This document shows positions 4,834 to 5,034 of a stretch of DNA of 5,034 nt, piece by piece; position 1 is the stretch's first letter, and each line of letters starts with the position of its first letter. The DNA comes from Planctomycetaceae bacterium (lineage in GTDB: Bacteria > Planctomycetota > Planctomycetia > Isosphaerales > Isosphaeraceae): the NCBI GenBank assembly GCA_019232645.1, contig JAFANO010000485.1:1-5034 (forward strand). Direction: 5' to 3'. Under the pieces are notes generated by a model. The model was given only the letters and a program-made list of their open reading frames with translations, was not told where the DNA came from and did not search any database. Made by a program: the position numbers and the translations under genes.

Positions 4834-5034
4834 TCATCCCTCCCTGTCCGCGGGAAACGATGCTGCCTTGGTGGCACCGGAGGACGAATCAGCCTCTTCG
4901 GTCTGCGGGTGGTCCTGGCCGGGTGAGGGCGCCGACTCACACGGTATCTCGAGGGTATCGCCGAGCAGCGGCGAGATCACCCCCAGCGCTATCGGACTCA
5001 ACGGCTGCAAGACGCCATCCTGCTCGTCTCCAGG
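4834..5034 (-). CDS. Possible C-terminal end of a convergent gene, unrecognised
   Basis: From the right edge the minus strand is open for 66 codons, ending in TGA at 4834-4836, 32 bases from the oxygenase stop. The translation has a moderately hydrophobic part (LQPLSPIALGVISPLLGDTL), then a polar Ser/Pro/Glu-rich tail ending FPADREG. No family is recognised. The directly opposed plus-strand frame is also open from 4927 to the edge (ending LQDAILLVSR) but has no start codon near its beginning, so the choice of strand is uncertain. Open frames of this length are common by chance at this GC content. Confidence 0.3.
   Translation of the reverse strand, partial: PGDEQDGVLQPLSPIALGVISPLLGDTLEIPCESAPSPGQDHPQTEEADSSSGATKAASFPADREG

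Noticed and set aside
4013..4837. Long minus-strand open frame opposite the oxygenase
   Set aside because: It is antisense to a gene with an intact HxD...H motif and shows no motif of its own.

Overview
This is a high-GC bacterial window whose gene content and protein wording fit a planctomycete, possibly of the Isosphaeraceae group. That placement is inferred from how the HolA, DevC-type permease and 2OG-oxygenase sequences read; no database search was possible. There are no RNA genes, CRISPR arrays or recognisable insertion sequences.

Minus strand, 2360 down to 1: a compact export operon. A sigma70-like promoter (2329-2356) carries palindromic operator candidates over its predicted start site. 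It drives a TetR/AcrR-family repressor with a CerR-type (DUF1956) C-terminal domain (1614-2279). Eleven bases later comes a DevC/MacB-type ABC permease (247-1602), and 45 bases after that an ABC ATPase that runs off the left edge. The layout recalls CecR with the YbhGFSR exporter of E. coli and the DevBCA exporters of cyanobacteria, but no HlyD/DevB adaptor lies in the window. The ATPase frame is broken by an in-frame TGA at 13-15, exactly at the variable residue of its Walker A motif (GPSG-stop-GKTT). It is therefore a pseudogene, a sequence error or, much less likely, a recoded codon.

Plus strand, 2410 to 3808: a 60-residue hydrophilic protein (2478-2660) of a conserved but functionally unproven family is followed by a perfect 14-bp inverted repeat (2745-2782). 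Then comes holA, the delta (clamp-loader) subunit of DNA polymerase III (2801-3808). A second, imperfect hairpin (3827-3878) follows holA and may end its transcript.

Plus strand, 3809 to 4801: a gene-free stretch of about 320 bases precedes a 2-oxoglutarate/Fe(II) dioxygenase-like gene (4130-4801). This gene is visibly lower in GC than holA. The last 230 bases hold no confident gene; a minus-strand open frame entering from the right edge (4834-5034) may be the tail of a convergent gene.

The best leads are the interrupted Walker A motif, the self-contained TetR operator/promoter, and the two hairpins flanking holA.
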